A stretch of 64,000 bases of DNA from Stenotrophomonas sp. MMGLT7 (lineage in GTDB: Bacteria; Pseudomonadota; Gammaproteobacteria; Xanthomonadales; Xanthomonadaceae). A program made the translations under genes and the position numbers. The stretch covers positions 1 through 64,000 of the forward strand of contig NZ_JAJOZS010000010.1 in the NCBI RefSeq assembly GCF_021168555.1. The letters run 5' to 3'. The notes under the pieces are model-generated. The model worked only from the letters and a program-made list of their open reading frames with translations, was not told where the DNA came from and did not search any database. The first letter of the stretch is position 1, and the number at the start of each line of letters is the position of its first letter. Shown piece after piece: positions 9,147 to 16,818 of the stretch.

Positions 9147-10463
9147 CTAGTTGACAATATTATTTATCGATGCGATTGATGCCATTACGAATGTAGCAAC
9201 CCCAGATGGCCAAGTATTTATAAGAAATTTTCCATACCCCCCACCTAATACTTTCTTATGCAATACAAAGTAAATCTGGAAAAAATTTAAATTGAATGAA
9301 ACAAATAAGCTCCAGCATAATGCCTCAAGACTACCACACCAAATCCCAAAAACAATGGCAGAAATATTGAGTATTGTCCACAGCACGCCTGTGCTGAACA
9401 TCAAATCAGTACGATTGAATGCTTGGAAAAAACTTCCACTAGTGGACATGATAGTTTGTGCAGGGATGCTCAGCGCCAGCAGCTTGATCACTGGAACAAC
9501 GGTCATCCATTGCTGACCAAAAGCTATAAGCACAATATATTTTGCAAAGAAAAATACGCCGAGCGCTGCGATTGAGCCACCGATAGATAGCTTGAACGCC
9601 AAATCGCGATGAAGATCGTTAACATGCCTAATATCATGAGTAACTTCACGAAGCGCAGGTTGTATCGCTGGCGTCATCGCAAAGGTGAGCAACATCAACG
9701 GGTAGCGCATCAACTGATAAGATCGGTCGTAAATACCTAGAAAACTAGCGCCGAGATATTTTCCCACAAGGATGTTATCAAGATTTCGCGAAAAATAGTT
9801 CATGAAGTTAAAACCCAACTGGTAACTAGTGGTCCCCAGCAATGGCCTTATCGCGAAAAAATAACTTCCCGGCAATGGACGGCCGAATTCGGTATAGCCA
9901 CTATAATACAAATTTGCAATAAAATTAAGCAATGCCTTGACTGGAAAATATAAAGCATATGCTTGCAATGCCGACAGTTTATAATGTGCGATGACGGTGA
10001 CAACAAGTGCGCCGAATTCGGCCATCATCCCAGCTTGTGCTATCCGCTTGAACATTTGCTCCCGCTGCAATAACGCGAGTGGGAGTACTACAGCGGTATT
10101 AGCGAACAAAGCAACAGATACAAATGGAATTATATAGACAATGTCTTCAATATTATAGAATTTCGCCAGAGTCGAGCCAAGCATCACCATGACAACAGCA
10201 AGAAACGCCGCAACAAACAAACTTAATCCAAAAATACCGTCACGATCTCTTTTTTCAAAGTCTCGTAAATTAATGATAGCTGGACTAAGCCCACCTTCAG
10301 CTATCAATTGAAAAAAAAGCACGATGCTTTGCGCAGCAGCGACCACGCCAAAAACCTGCGGCGTAAAAATACGTGTCAAGACCATAAGCGAAATTATACT
10401 ACATGCATACACCGCATAGCGAGATAACATGCTTTTCCCTATGGCGCGATAGAGATTACTCAT
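9147..10463 (-). CDS. wzx: Lipid-linked oligosaccharide flippase, Wzx-like
   Basis: A 438-residue inner-membrane protein with about twelve hydrophobic segments and the MOP/PST family start (AVYACSIISLMVLTRIFTPQVFGVVA). The TM segments are packed with small polar loops, and FSRNLDNILVGKYLGASFLGIYDRSYQL is the conserved signature of the WzxC/MviN-like flippases. It moves undecaprenyl-linked repeat units to the periplasm for Wzy. It follows the acetyltransferase gene by 19 bases. Confidence 0.9.
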   Translation of the reverse strand: MSNLYRAIGKSMLSRYAVYACSIISLMVLTRIFTPQVFGVVAAAQSIVLFFQLIAEGGLSPAIINLRDFEKRDRDGIFGLSLFVAAFLAVVMVMLGSTLAKFYNIEDIVYIIPFVSVALFANTAVVLPLALLQREQMFKRIAQAGMMAEFGALVVTVIAHYKLSALQAYALYFPVKALLNFIANLYYSGYTEFGRPLPGSYFFAIRPLLGTTSYQLGFNFMNYFSRNLDNILVGKYLGASFLGIYDRSYQLMRYPLMLLTFAMTPAIQPALREVTHDIRHVNDLHRDLAFKLSIGGSIAALGVFFFAKYIVLIAFGQQWMTVVPVIKLLALSIPAQTIMSTSGSFFQAFNRTDLMFSTGVLWTILNISAIVFGIWCGSLEALCWSLFVSFNLNFFQIYFVLHKKVLGGGYGKFLINTWPSGVATFVMASIASINNIVN

Positions 10464-10482
10464 CTGTCAAAGTTCATATCAA

Positions 10483-11034
10483 TCAAAACTCCCACGGCAT
10501 GCCATCTGGATTTTCAACAGATCTTATAAGTTTCGCAGGAGCGCCGGCCATAACGGAGTACGGAGCAACATCTTTAGTAACAACCGAATTAGCTCCGATC
10601 ACCGAGTGATGACCAATTGTTATGGGTCCAAGAATCACGGCACCGGCACCTATAGAACAAAAATCTTCGATTTTTGGATGGATACGCTGTCCATCCATTG
10701 GACGAAAATTTCCAGCGCCTAAAGTTACACCATGCCTAATAACTACGTTTGCGCCCACAATAGAGCTGAAACCGATCACAGTGCCCATGCCATGACTGAA
10801 GATCGCCTTATCCGAAATTACTACGCCAGGTTCGATTTCGATACCTGTCAGAAAGCGGGAAATCTGGCTGACTAATGACGCCGCATGTTTCATTTTTATG
10901 CGATACAATGCCGCAGTTAATTTGTGCAAAAAAATTGCTTTTTCGCCAGGAAACACAAGAGTACGATATATTTTCCCAAAACCTTTTTTTGAGCTTCTGA
11001 GAATGTTATTTTTCCCATTCGTCATCGGAATCAA
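10483..11034 (-). CDS. Serine acetyltransferase-like hexapeptide acetyltransferase
   Basis: About 183 residues with the CysE/LbH fold: [25 protein letters not shown], then [16 protein letters not shown], then [29 protein letters not shown] and [13 protein letters not shown]. In a polysaccharide locus such enzymes usually acetylate a sugar rather than serine; that is inference. The longest frame starts with TTG at 11034, overlapping the ugd stop; an ATG at 11025 is the more conventional start. The short N-terminal helical domain compared with CysE supports a sugar acetyltransferase. Confidence 0.82.
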   Translation of the reverse strand: MIPMTNGKNNILRSSKKGFGKIYRTLVFPGEKAIFLHKLTAALYRIKMKHAASLVSQISRFLTGIEIEPGVVISDKAIFSHGMGTVIGFSSIVGANVVIRHGVTLGAGNFRPMDGQRIHPKIEDFCSIGAGAVILGPITIGHHSVIGANSVVTKDVAPYSVMAGAPAKLIRSVENPDGMPWEF

Positions 11035-12197
11035 TCCGCCCCAAAGAGATCGCGACTGTACACCTTTTCAACTACGTCCCTGATGTCGTCAGTCGCGCGG
11101 TTAGCAACTATTACATCGCTGAGTTGCTTGAATCCTGTGAGGTCATTTACGACGCGGGAGTTGTAGAATTTGGTATCAGTGAACACCGGTTCGTACACAA
11201 TCACTTCCACACCCTTGGCCTTAATACGTTTCATAATTCCCTGGATGCTGGAGGCACGAAAATTGTCGCTTCCAGCCTTCATGATCAAACGATAGATTCC
11301 CACCACTTTGGGCTTACGCCTTAGAATTTCGTCGGCAATGAAATCCTTGCGGGTGCTGTTGGATTCCACGATAGCTTTGATCAGGGTTTGCGGCACATCG
11401 TTATAATTGGCCAGCAGTTGCTTCGTGTCCTTGGGCAAGCAATAACCGCCGTAGCCAAAGCTGGGATTATTGTAATGGTTGCCTATACGTGGATCCAGAC
11501 TGACGCCTTCGATAATCTGGCGAGTATCCAGATCACGGCTGGCCGCGTAGGTATCCAGTTCGTTGAAGAAGGCCACACGCATGGCGAGATAGGTGTTGGC
11601 GAAGAGCTTGATCGCCTCGGCCTCAGTAGGGTCAGTGAACAACACAGGCACGTCTTTCTTGATCGCCCCTTCCTTAAGCAGATTCGCGAAGGCTTCGGCG
11701 CGCGCTGACGGCTCACCGACGATGATCCGGCTAGGATGTAGATTGTCATATAGCGCACGACCTTCACGCAGAAATTCGGGCGAGAAAATCAGATTGTTGG
11801 TTCCGTATTCTTCGCATGCCTTGACGGTGAAGCCTACCGGAATAGTGGATTTGACTATCATCACTGCTGTCGGATTGATGGCTACTACGTCAGCAATTAC
11901 GGATTCTACCGAACTGGTGTTGAAGTAATTGGTCTGGACATCATAATCAGTGGGCGTGGCGATGATGACGAAGTCGGCGCCCTCATAGGCTTGGTGCTTG
12001 TCCAGAGTGGCGGTGAAATCCAGTTCATGGTTGGCCAGGTAGTCCTGAATCTCCGCATCCTCGATCGGGGACTGCTTGCGGTTGAGCAATTCGACCTTGT
12101 GTGGGTCGATGTCCAGGGCCACCACTTGGTGATGCTGAGCCAGGAGAACGGCGTTGGACAGGCCGACGTAGCCAGTACCGGCGATTGCGATCTTCAT
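11031..12197 (-). CDS. ugd: UDP-glucose 6-dehydrogenase (UDP-sugar dehydrogenase)
   Basis: This enzyme oxidises UDP-glucose to UDP-glucuronate (or a related UDP-hexose to the uronate) with NAD in two steps. The protein is 388 residues from the ATG at 12197, the same length as E. coli Ugd; a longer upstream frame has no family sequence. [15 protein letters not shown] opens the NAD domain, and the catalytic cysteine lies in [18 protein letters not shown]. The C-terminal UDP-binding domain is complete. Base composition is between the AT-rich island and the GC-rich flank. Uronic acid is therefore likely in the polymer. Confidence 0.93.
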   Translation of the reverse strand: MKIAIAGTGYVGLSNAVLLAQHHQVVALDIDPHKVELLNRKQSPIEDAEIQDYLANHELDFTATLDKHQAYEGADFVIIATPTDYDVQTNYFNTSSVESVIADVVAINPTAVMIVKSTIPVGFTVKACEEYGTNNLIFSPEFLREGRALYDNLHPSRIIVGEPSARAEAFANLLKEGAIKKDVPVLFTDPTEAEAIKLFANTYLAMRVAFFNELDTYAASRDLDTRQIIEGVSLDPRIGNHYNNPSFGYGGYCLPKDTKQLLANYNDVPQTLIKAIVESNSTRKDFIADEILRRKPKVVGIYRLIMKAGSDNFRASSIQGIMKRIKAKGVEVIVYEPVFTDTKFYNSRVVNDLTGFKQLSDVIVANRATDDIRDVVEKVYSRDLFGAD

Positions 12198-12421
12198 GTC
12201 GTTGGTTGGGTAGTTTTGAAAGAGGGGGATACGCCATTGGCCGCGCGGGTTGGACATTGGAAATATGGCTGCCGGCCGCGGAGGCCGATATACGCTTGGA
12301 TGCCAGGGCCATCGCATCCCGGGCATCACGGGCAGCGGTGGTCTTCGTGCGTCGGCCGCATGGGGCCGACCTACGGAAAGGTAATGCGATGGCCCGTGCG
12401 GTCAGGTTTAAAGCATTAAGA

Positions 12422-12439
12422 TCAGGGTCACGGCCCTGA
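12422..12439. repeat. Hairpin TCAGGG/CCCTGA
   Basis: A perfect 6-base stem with a 6-base loop, directly followed by a second hairpin at 12,444-12,478 whose arms are CGTGAAACC and GGTTTCACG. No T-tract is present, so these look like REP-type palindromes rather than intrinsic terminators. Confidence 0.5.
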
Positions 12440-12509
12440 CGCTCGTGAAACCCGGGCACTTCACTACTTGGTTTCACGGAGGAAGCCGCTGGGTCCCCGC
12501 CTGCGCGCA

Positions 12510-12722
12510 CTACTGTCCGGGGAAATCCCGCTCGTCGCTCCCGCGCAGGCGCCGAGCCTATGGACGTTGCCTCGATCTGCAGGAAAGTCCCTGGATCCCC
12601 GCTTTCGCGGGGATGACGAGAACCAAAGTTCGGCGCGCAAGCCACAATCGAGTCCTGGTACACCGGGAGCTTTGCGTTCCAGGCATTTGCTGTCCCAACG
12701 ACGAAACTTCCCCGGACAGTAG
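12510..12722. repeat. 15-base perfect inverted repeat pair with 183-base spacer
   Basis: CTACTGTCCGGGGAA at 12,510-12,524 is exactly repeated in inverse orientation at 12,708-12,722. The similarity extends imperfectly outward (CTGCGCG on the left, CTCGCGCAGACGC on the right arm). Such spaced inverted ends resemble a MITE or a pair of dispersed repeats. Confidence 0.6.
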
Positions 12723-12823
12723 GGCGTCTGCGCGAGGACGACGAGTTCCAGTTTCGCAAGGCGCTTGGAACCCTAGCAATCACGCGCGTCAGCTACGTAG
12801 AGCCGACGCACGGAACGACGGAA

Positions 12824-15040
12824 TCATTTTTCCGTGGACTTGTACTCGTAGTAGCCGTAGCTGTAGTAGCCGGCTGCCCGACGTTCAACGGCGTTGAAGA
12901 TGGCACCCTTGATCTTGACGTTGTTCTGCTCGAAGCGCTTCTTGGCCAAGGCCAGTTCCTTGGCCTGATTGAGGCCGAAGCGTGCCACCAGCAGGCTGGT
13001 GCCTGCATGGTGCGCTATGACCGCCGCGTCGGTCACCGCCAGGATCGGCGGAGTGTCGATGATGACAAGGTCGTAGTCCTTGCTCACCCCTTCCAGCAGG
13101 CGGGTGAAGTTCTCGTGCATCAACAGTTCCGATGGGTTCGGCGGTACGTCGCCACGTGGAATGAAGTGCAGGTTGGGCAGGCCATCGAGAGCGCGGGTGG
13201 CTTGCTCGGCAGTAACGTCGCCCACCAGAAGGTCCGACAGGCCGGGCGACTGCTTGGCGCCCAAAGCCTTGTGCAGCGTGCCCTTGCGCATGTCCGCATC
13301 GATCATCAGCACCTTCTTGCCGGCCTGGGCGATCACTGCGCCCAGGTTGGTGGAGACGAAGGTCTTGCCGGCGTTGGGGCTGGAGCCGGAGATCAGCACG
13401 ATGTTGTTCTTGGCTTCCAACTGGGCGAAGTGCAGGCTGGTGCGCAGGCTGCGCATGGCCTCCACCGCCAGATCCGCCGGGTCGTTGATCGCCAGCAGGT
13501 GCAGCTTGCCGTCGGCGCGTACGTGGCCGCGCACCGAGTCGGTTTCCTGCTTGGGACTGACCGGGATGGAGGCGTAGACCGGCAGGCCGAGCTCCTCAAT
13601 CTGCGCCGGATCCTCGATGCCGCGGTTAAGCATCTGCCGCAGCAGCACGATGCCCACCGACAGGAACACACCCAGCAGGGTACCGATCAGCACCACCAGC
13701 CCCTTGCGTGGCTTGACCGGGCGGGTATCGTCCACCGCAGCAGGATCGACAATGCGTACATTGCCGACGGTGCCGGCCCGTGCCACGTCGAGCTGCTGCG
13801 CCTGGTTCAACAGCGAGGTGTACATCTCGTTGCTGAGGGTGAGATCGCGGGTGAGCCGCAGCAGCTCGCGCTGGGCATCGGGCAGTTCCCCGACCTCGCG
13901 CTGGAAGCCGGACTTGCGCCCTTCCAGTTCGCCGATCTGCTTGAGCAGGGCCTGGTAGGCCGGGTGGTCGCGGGTGAACTTGCGGTCCATCTCCGCCTGC
14001 TGCAGGCGCAGTTGCTGGATGCTGGTCTCCACGGCAACCTGCTGGTCCAGCAGGCCCTTGGTCTGCAAGGTGAGATCGACCGAGTGCGCCTTGGTCTGGT
14101 AGGCATTCATCGCCTCCTGCGCCGCTTCCACGTCCAGGCGCACCTTGGGCAGTTGTTCCTTGACGAACGCCAGCTGCGCCGAGGCCTCGGCGGAATTGCG
14201 GTCCACGTTCTGGCGCACGTAGGCCTGCGCCACGTGCTGCAGAAAGGTCTGCGCCAACGCCGGGTCGGCGTTCTGGTAGGACAACGACAGGATGCCGGAT
14301 TCCTTGCCGCTCTCGCTGGCCTGCACTTGCTGCTGCAGGTCGCTGACGATGTTCAGGCGGCGAAGCTTGGTGACGTGGAAGCGGGTCCCGGGATTGGCCT
14401 TGAGTTCGGCCACCTGGAGGGTGACGCCCTTGCCCTGTACCGGCTGGCCCACCTGCCCCTTGAGCAGCAGTTCCCCGTCTGCATCGTGCAGCTCATAGCT
14501 GCCGGGTTGGTCGCCCGCGCGCAGGGTCAGTTCCGATTCGATGAGCTTGTCGGGCACCTGCAACTGGAAGATGTCGAGCTTTTCGCCGCCCCAGCCGTAG
14601 CTGTTGAATCCCAGCCAGGGCTTGGCCACCTGCCCCGGCTCCGACGCCTCGTGCCTGCGTGCCAGGAAGCCGCCCAGCAAGGGGAAGCGGTACGGCTCCA
14701 CCGCAATATCCAGCCGCAGTTCGTCGGTTGCCGCACCGATCACCGTGCGCGAGCGGATCAGGGCGATCTCGGTGGTGGCCATGGCACTACCGCCCACGCC
14801 CAGCGATTCGCTCAGGTCCGACAGGCCCGGCAGCGACGGCATCTTCGACTCCACCTGCACCATGGCGTTGGCCTGGTAGATCGGCGTGGCCAGCAGTGCA
14901 TAGGCGACGCTGACCACGAAGAACAGGCCGGTGATGCCGGCGATCAGCCAGCGGTGATCGATCAGGGTTCCCAGCAGTTGGCGCAGGTCGATCTCGTCCG
15001 CGTCGGCGGTGGCAGCGGCTCGGGCGTCTTGGCTCGTCAT
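12824..15040 (-). CDS. wzc: Polysaccharide co-polymerase with tyrosine autokinase domain
   Basis: A 738-residue inner-membrane protein that controls chain length and export of the polymer. A Wzz-type domain spans roughly residues 15-470, with membrane segments near 31-50 and 448-470 and a long periplasmic coiled coil between. The cytosolic BY-kinase domain has Walker A SGSSPNAGKT (551-560), Walker A' VLMIDADMRKG (577-587) and Walker B VIIDTPP. The C-terminus carries the tyrosine cluster (YYSYGYYEY) that is autophosphorylated and then dephosphorylated by the Wzb phosphatase encoded 42 bases upstream. This is the fused (proteobacterial) form. Confidence 0.95.
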   Translation of the reverse strand: MTSQDARAAATADADEIDLRQLLGTLIDHRWLIAGITGLFFVVSVAYALLATPIYQANAMVQVESKMPSLPGLSDLSESLGVGGSAMATTEIALIRSRTVIGAATDELRLDIAVEPYRFPLLGGFLARRHEASEPGQVAKPWLGFNSYGWGGEKLDIFQLQVPDKLIESELTLRAGDQPGSYELHDADGELLLKGQVGQPVQGKGVTLQVAELKANPGTRFHVTKLRRLNIVSDLQQQVQASESGKESGILSLSYQNADPALAQTFLQHVAQAYVRQNVDRNSAEASAQLAFVKEQLPKVRLDVEAAQEAMNAYQTKAHSVDLTLQTKGLLDQQVAVETSIQQLRLQQAEMDRKFTRDHPAYQALLKQIGELEGRKSGFQREVGELPDAQRELLRLTRDLTLSNEMYTSLLNQAQQLDVARAGTVGNVRIVDPAAVDDTRPVKPRKGLVVLIGTLLGVFLSVGIVLLRQMLNRGIEDPAQIEELGLPVYASIPVSPKQETDSVRGHVRADGKLHLLAINDPADLAVEAMRSLRTSLHFAQLEAKNNIVLISGSSPNAGKTFVSTNLGAVIAQAGKKVLMIDADMRKGTLHKALGAKQSPGLSDLLVGDVTAEQATRALDGLPNLHFIPRGDVPPNPSELLMHENFTRLLEGVSKDYDLVIIDTPPILAVTDAAVIAHHAGTSLLVARFGLNQAKELALAKKRFEQNNVKIKGAIFNAVERRAAGYYSYGYYEYKSTEK

Positions 15041-15082
15041 GGATTGGGTTCGATTTCTTGGAAGATAGATGGAAAGGCGCGA

Positions 15083-15517
15083 TTAGAGATAACGCTGCCA
15101 GCTTTCGACGCCCTCGGCCATCAGCCGGTAGACGTGCTCGAAGGCGGGGCGCTGTTGCCGGTAGGGGTCCGGGATCTCGCGATCGGACTGCCACTTGCCC
15201 AGCAGGAAGGTCTTGCCGGATACCTGCGGGGCCTGCTCGGCGATGCTTTTGAGGTGGCGACGCTCCATCGTCAGGATAAGGTCGGCGGAGGTCATCAGTT
15301 GCACGTCGATCTGGCGTGCGCTGTGTGCACTGCCGTCCAGGCCGTGTTCGGCCAGCAGCTCCTGTGCGGTGGGGTCGATGCCCCGCCCTACCAGCGCGCC
15401 CAGGCCAGCCGAGGACACCTGGATATCGCGGCCGCGGAGTGCATCGCGCATGAGGATCTCGGCGGTGGGACTGCGGCAGATGTTGCCGATGCAGACAAAC
15501 AAGATGTTGTTGAACAA
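15083..15517 (-). CDS. wzb: Low-molecular-weight protein-tyrosine phosphatase
   Basis: A 144-residue cytosolic phosphatase that removes phosphate from the Wzc tyrosine tail. The P-loop CIGNICRSP (C-x5-R) is at the very N-terminus, and DPYRQQRPAFEHVY holds the catalytic Asp-Pro. The upstream frame is open but has no family sequence. The only start that gives the normal length is TTG at 15,517; there is no ATG near it. The gene is directly before wzc, as in many Wzy-dependent loci. The upstream leader contains the ops-like site. Confidence 0.92.
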   Translation of the reverse strand: MFNNILFVCIGNICRSPTAEILMRDALRGRDIQVSSAGLGALVGRGIDPTAQELLAEHGLDGSAHSARQIDVQLMTSADLILTMERRHLKSIAEQAPQVSGKTFLLGKWQSDREIPDPYRQQRPAFEHVYRLMAEGVESWQRYL

Positions 15518-15690
15518 AACCAGGATCCCGATGCTTTCCGTTGTGGCCGTGGCGGTTGCGGCAGGCCTACAGCGCCGGAGAGATACGGCTCCAGCTCCCA
15601 GCCCTACAGGATAAAGCAATCTTGGCTGAATGGGATTCATGTTCCCGGTGCGAGCGCAGCGCGGGCTACCGGGCCTGGCCACATCGTTTC

Positions 15691-15756
15691 GTAGCGCCGA
15701 GCTTGCTCGGCTGGGGCCTTACCGGGGAAAGCTCCAGCCGAGCGAGCTCGGCTCTA
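15691..15756. repeat. Pair of GTAG-type REP palindromes
   Basis: GTAGCGCCGAGCTTGCTCGG begins at 15,691, and the partner palindrome (AGCCGAGC-GA-GCTCGGCT ending in CTAC) closes at 15,756 in inverse orientation. This is the same family as the repeats around the RAYT gene near 26,000. It lies in the leader between rfaH and wzb. Confidence 0.8.
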
Positions 15757-15787
15757 CGGGCGGTGCGCTTGCCGGACGGACTCCAGA

Positions 15788-15799
15788 CACGCTACCGCC
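15788..15799 (-). promoter_or_regulatory. ops-like RfaH recruitment site
   Basis: On the minus strand this reads GGCGGTAGCGTG, identical over 12 bases to the E. coli ops element (GGCGGTAGCnT) at the end of JUMPstart. It lies 67 bases after the stop of the rfaH-like gene and before wzb-wzc and the long polysaccharide transcript, in the sense orientation. In E. coli, RNA polymerase pauses here and loads RfaH. Use of the same site in this family is inference. Confidence 0.6.
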
Positions 15800-15865
15800 C
15801 TACGATCGCCACTCAGGGTCTCGCATACATGCCGCGGCGCTCCCATCCATGGGAACAACCGGGGA

Positions 15866-16372
15866 TCAGGCGCCAGAAGGCACCAGGTTGCTGGCCGGCA
15901 TCTGCACCATTCTAGGTACGCCCAGCCAGTGCAGCAGCACCGCCACCCGCTCGCTGCCGGTACGGGCCTGGAACACCGCCTCGAAGCCACTGAACGGGCC
16001 GGCGGCAACCTTCAGCGGCTCGCCGGGCTTCCAGTCCTGCTCCAGCACTACCCTGCCACCCCCGTCGCAGCGGGCGCGGATGGCCTCGATCGCCTGGCCC
16101 GGCAAGGTCGCCAAGTCGGCACCGAAGCGCACCAACCCGCAGCAGCCGATGGTGCTGCGGATCGGGGCGGTGTTCTCGGCGGCGCTGTCCACGTTCACGA
16201 ACAGGTAGCGGGGGAACAGCGGCACCGTGCGCTCCTGTCGCTGCCCGCGGCGGCCGGCGGCATGCTCCTGCGCCAACGGCAGCCAGGTCTCGTAGCCCTG
16301 TCGCTGCAGTTGCACCAGCGCCTGGCGCTCCTGCCGGGGACGGGTCAATACGAGGTGCCAGCGGCGTGTCAC
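15866..16372 (-). CDS. rfaH: RfaH-like transcription antiterminator (NusG family)
   Basis: A 168-residue NusG paralogue that would travel with RNA polymerase through the long polysaccharide operon. The NGN domain has WHLVLTRPRQERQALVQLQRQGYETWLP and the RfaH-type VPLFPRYLFVNVD, with LVRFGADLATLP in place of the NusG sequence. The C-terminal KOW-like part has PLKVAAGPFSGFEAVFQ. Length and these blocks fit RfaH better than housekeeping NusG. It overlaps the MarR-type gene by 4 bases (ATGA) and is followed by an ops-like site. Confidence 0.9.
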   Translation of the reverse strand: MTRRWHLVLTRPRQERQALVQLQRQGYETWLPLAQEHAAGRRGQRQERTVPLFPRYLFVNVDSAAENTAPIRSTIGCCGLVRFGADLATLPGQAIEAIRARCDGGGRVVLEQDWKPGEPLKVAAGPFSGFEAVFQARTGSERVAVLLHWLGVPRMVQMPASNLVPSGA

Positions 16373-16731
16373 TTCGGCCGCTCCTGGTTCTCCGGAACAT
16401 GTTCGCGCACGCCACCACCGACCTCGGCCACCAGCAACTCGATCTCGGCCTTGAGACGCTCGTACTCGCTCATCTTGCGCTGTAGGAACTTCATGGTGAT
16501 GCGCGCCTTTTCCTCGATGCCCGATGGCGTGAGCAGGTAGCGGTACACCCGCTTGTCGGCGTTGCGGCGGAAGTTGCCCAACTTGACGTGGCCACGCTCC
16601 ATGAGCGCCTTGAGGCAGTAGTTCACCTTGCCCAGGCTGATGCCCAGTTCACGGGCCACCTCGCGCTGGGTGATATCCGGCTGCTGCTCGATCATGCGCA
16701 GGAGCTGGTGGCGCACTTCGTCGGGCTGCAT
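16369..16731 (-). CDS. EPS-associated MarR-type regulator
   Basis: A 120-residue winged-helix protein (LLRMIEQQPDITQREVARELGISLGKVNYCLKALMERGHVK) with a C-terminal helix (FLQRKMSEYERLKAEIELLVAEV). It belongs to the MarR-like group found beside exopolysaccharide clusters with RfaH-like proteins. The ATG at 16,731 follows GGAAGG directly; the frame is open further up to a TTG, so a slightly longer form is possible. It probably controls its own cluster. Confidence 0.85.
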   Translation of the reverse strand: MQPDEVRHQLLRMIEQQPDITQREVARELGISLGKVNYCLKALMERGHVKLGNFRRNADKRVYRYLLTPSGIEEKARITMKFLQRKMSEYERLKAEIELLVAEVGGGVREHVPENQERPK

Positions 16732-16818
16732 CCTTCCATCCGTGTTCAACGATTGAACAGACCTTAGCGTCCACGTCCCGGTGCTGCAAGCCAACATGCC
16801 CGGGCATGCGTCCGCCGT

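Larger units (their letters stand above)
12198..12823. other. Gene-free spacer with several inverted repeats
   Basis: There are 626 bases between ugd and wzc without a supported gene. The spacer holds two short hairpins (12,422-12,439 and 12,444-12,478), a 15-base inverted repeat pair 183 bases apart (12,510 and 12,708) and a CCCCGC-TTTC-GCGGGG hairpin near 12,597-12,612. It is GC-rich and marks the switch back to normal composition. It may act as a terminator/processing region inside the long transcript, or be a graveyard of small repeats. Confidence 0.6.

Noticed and set aside
13007..15694. An 895-codon plus-strand open frame antisense to wzc
   Set aside because: It mirrors the wzc and wzb codons in a GC-rich region, has no family motif, and its His/Gln/Arg-rich sequence is typical of an antisense shadow.
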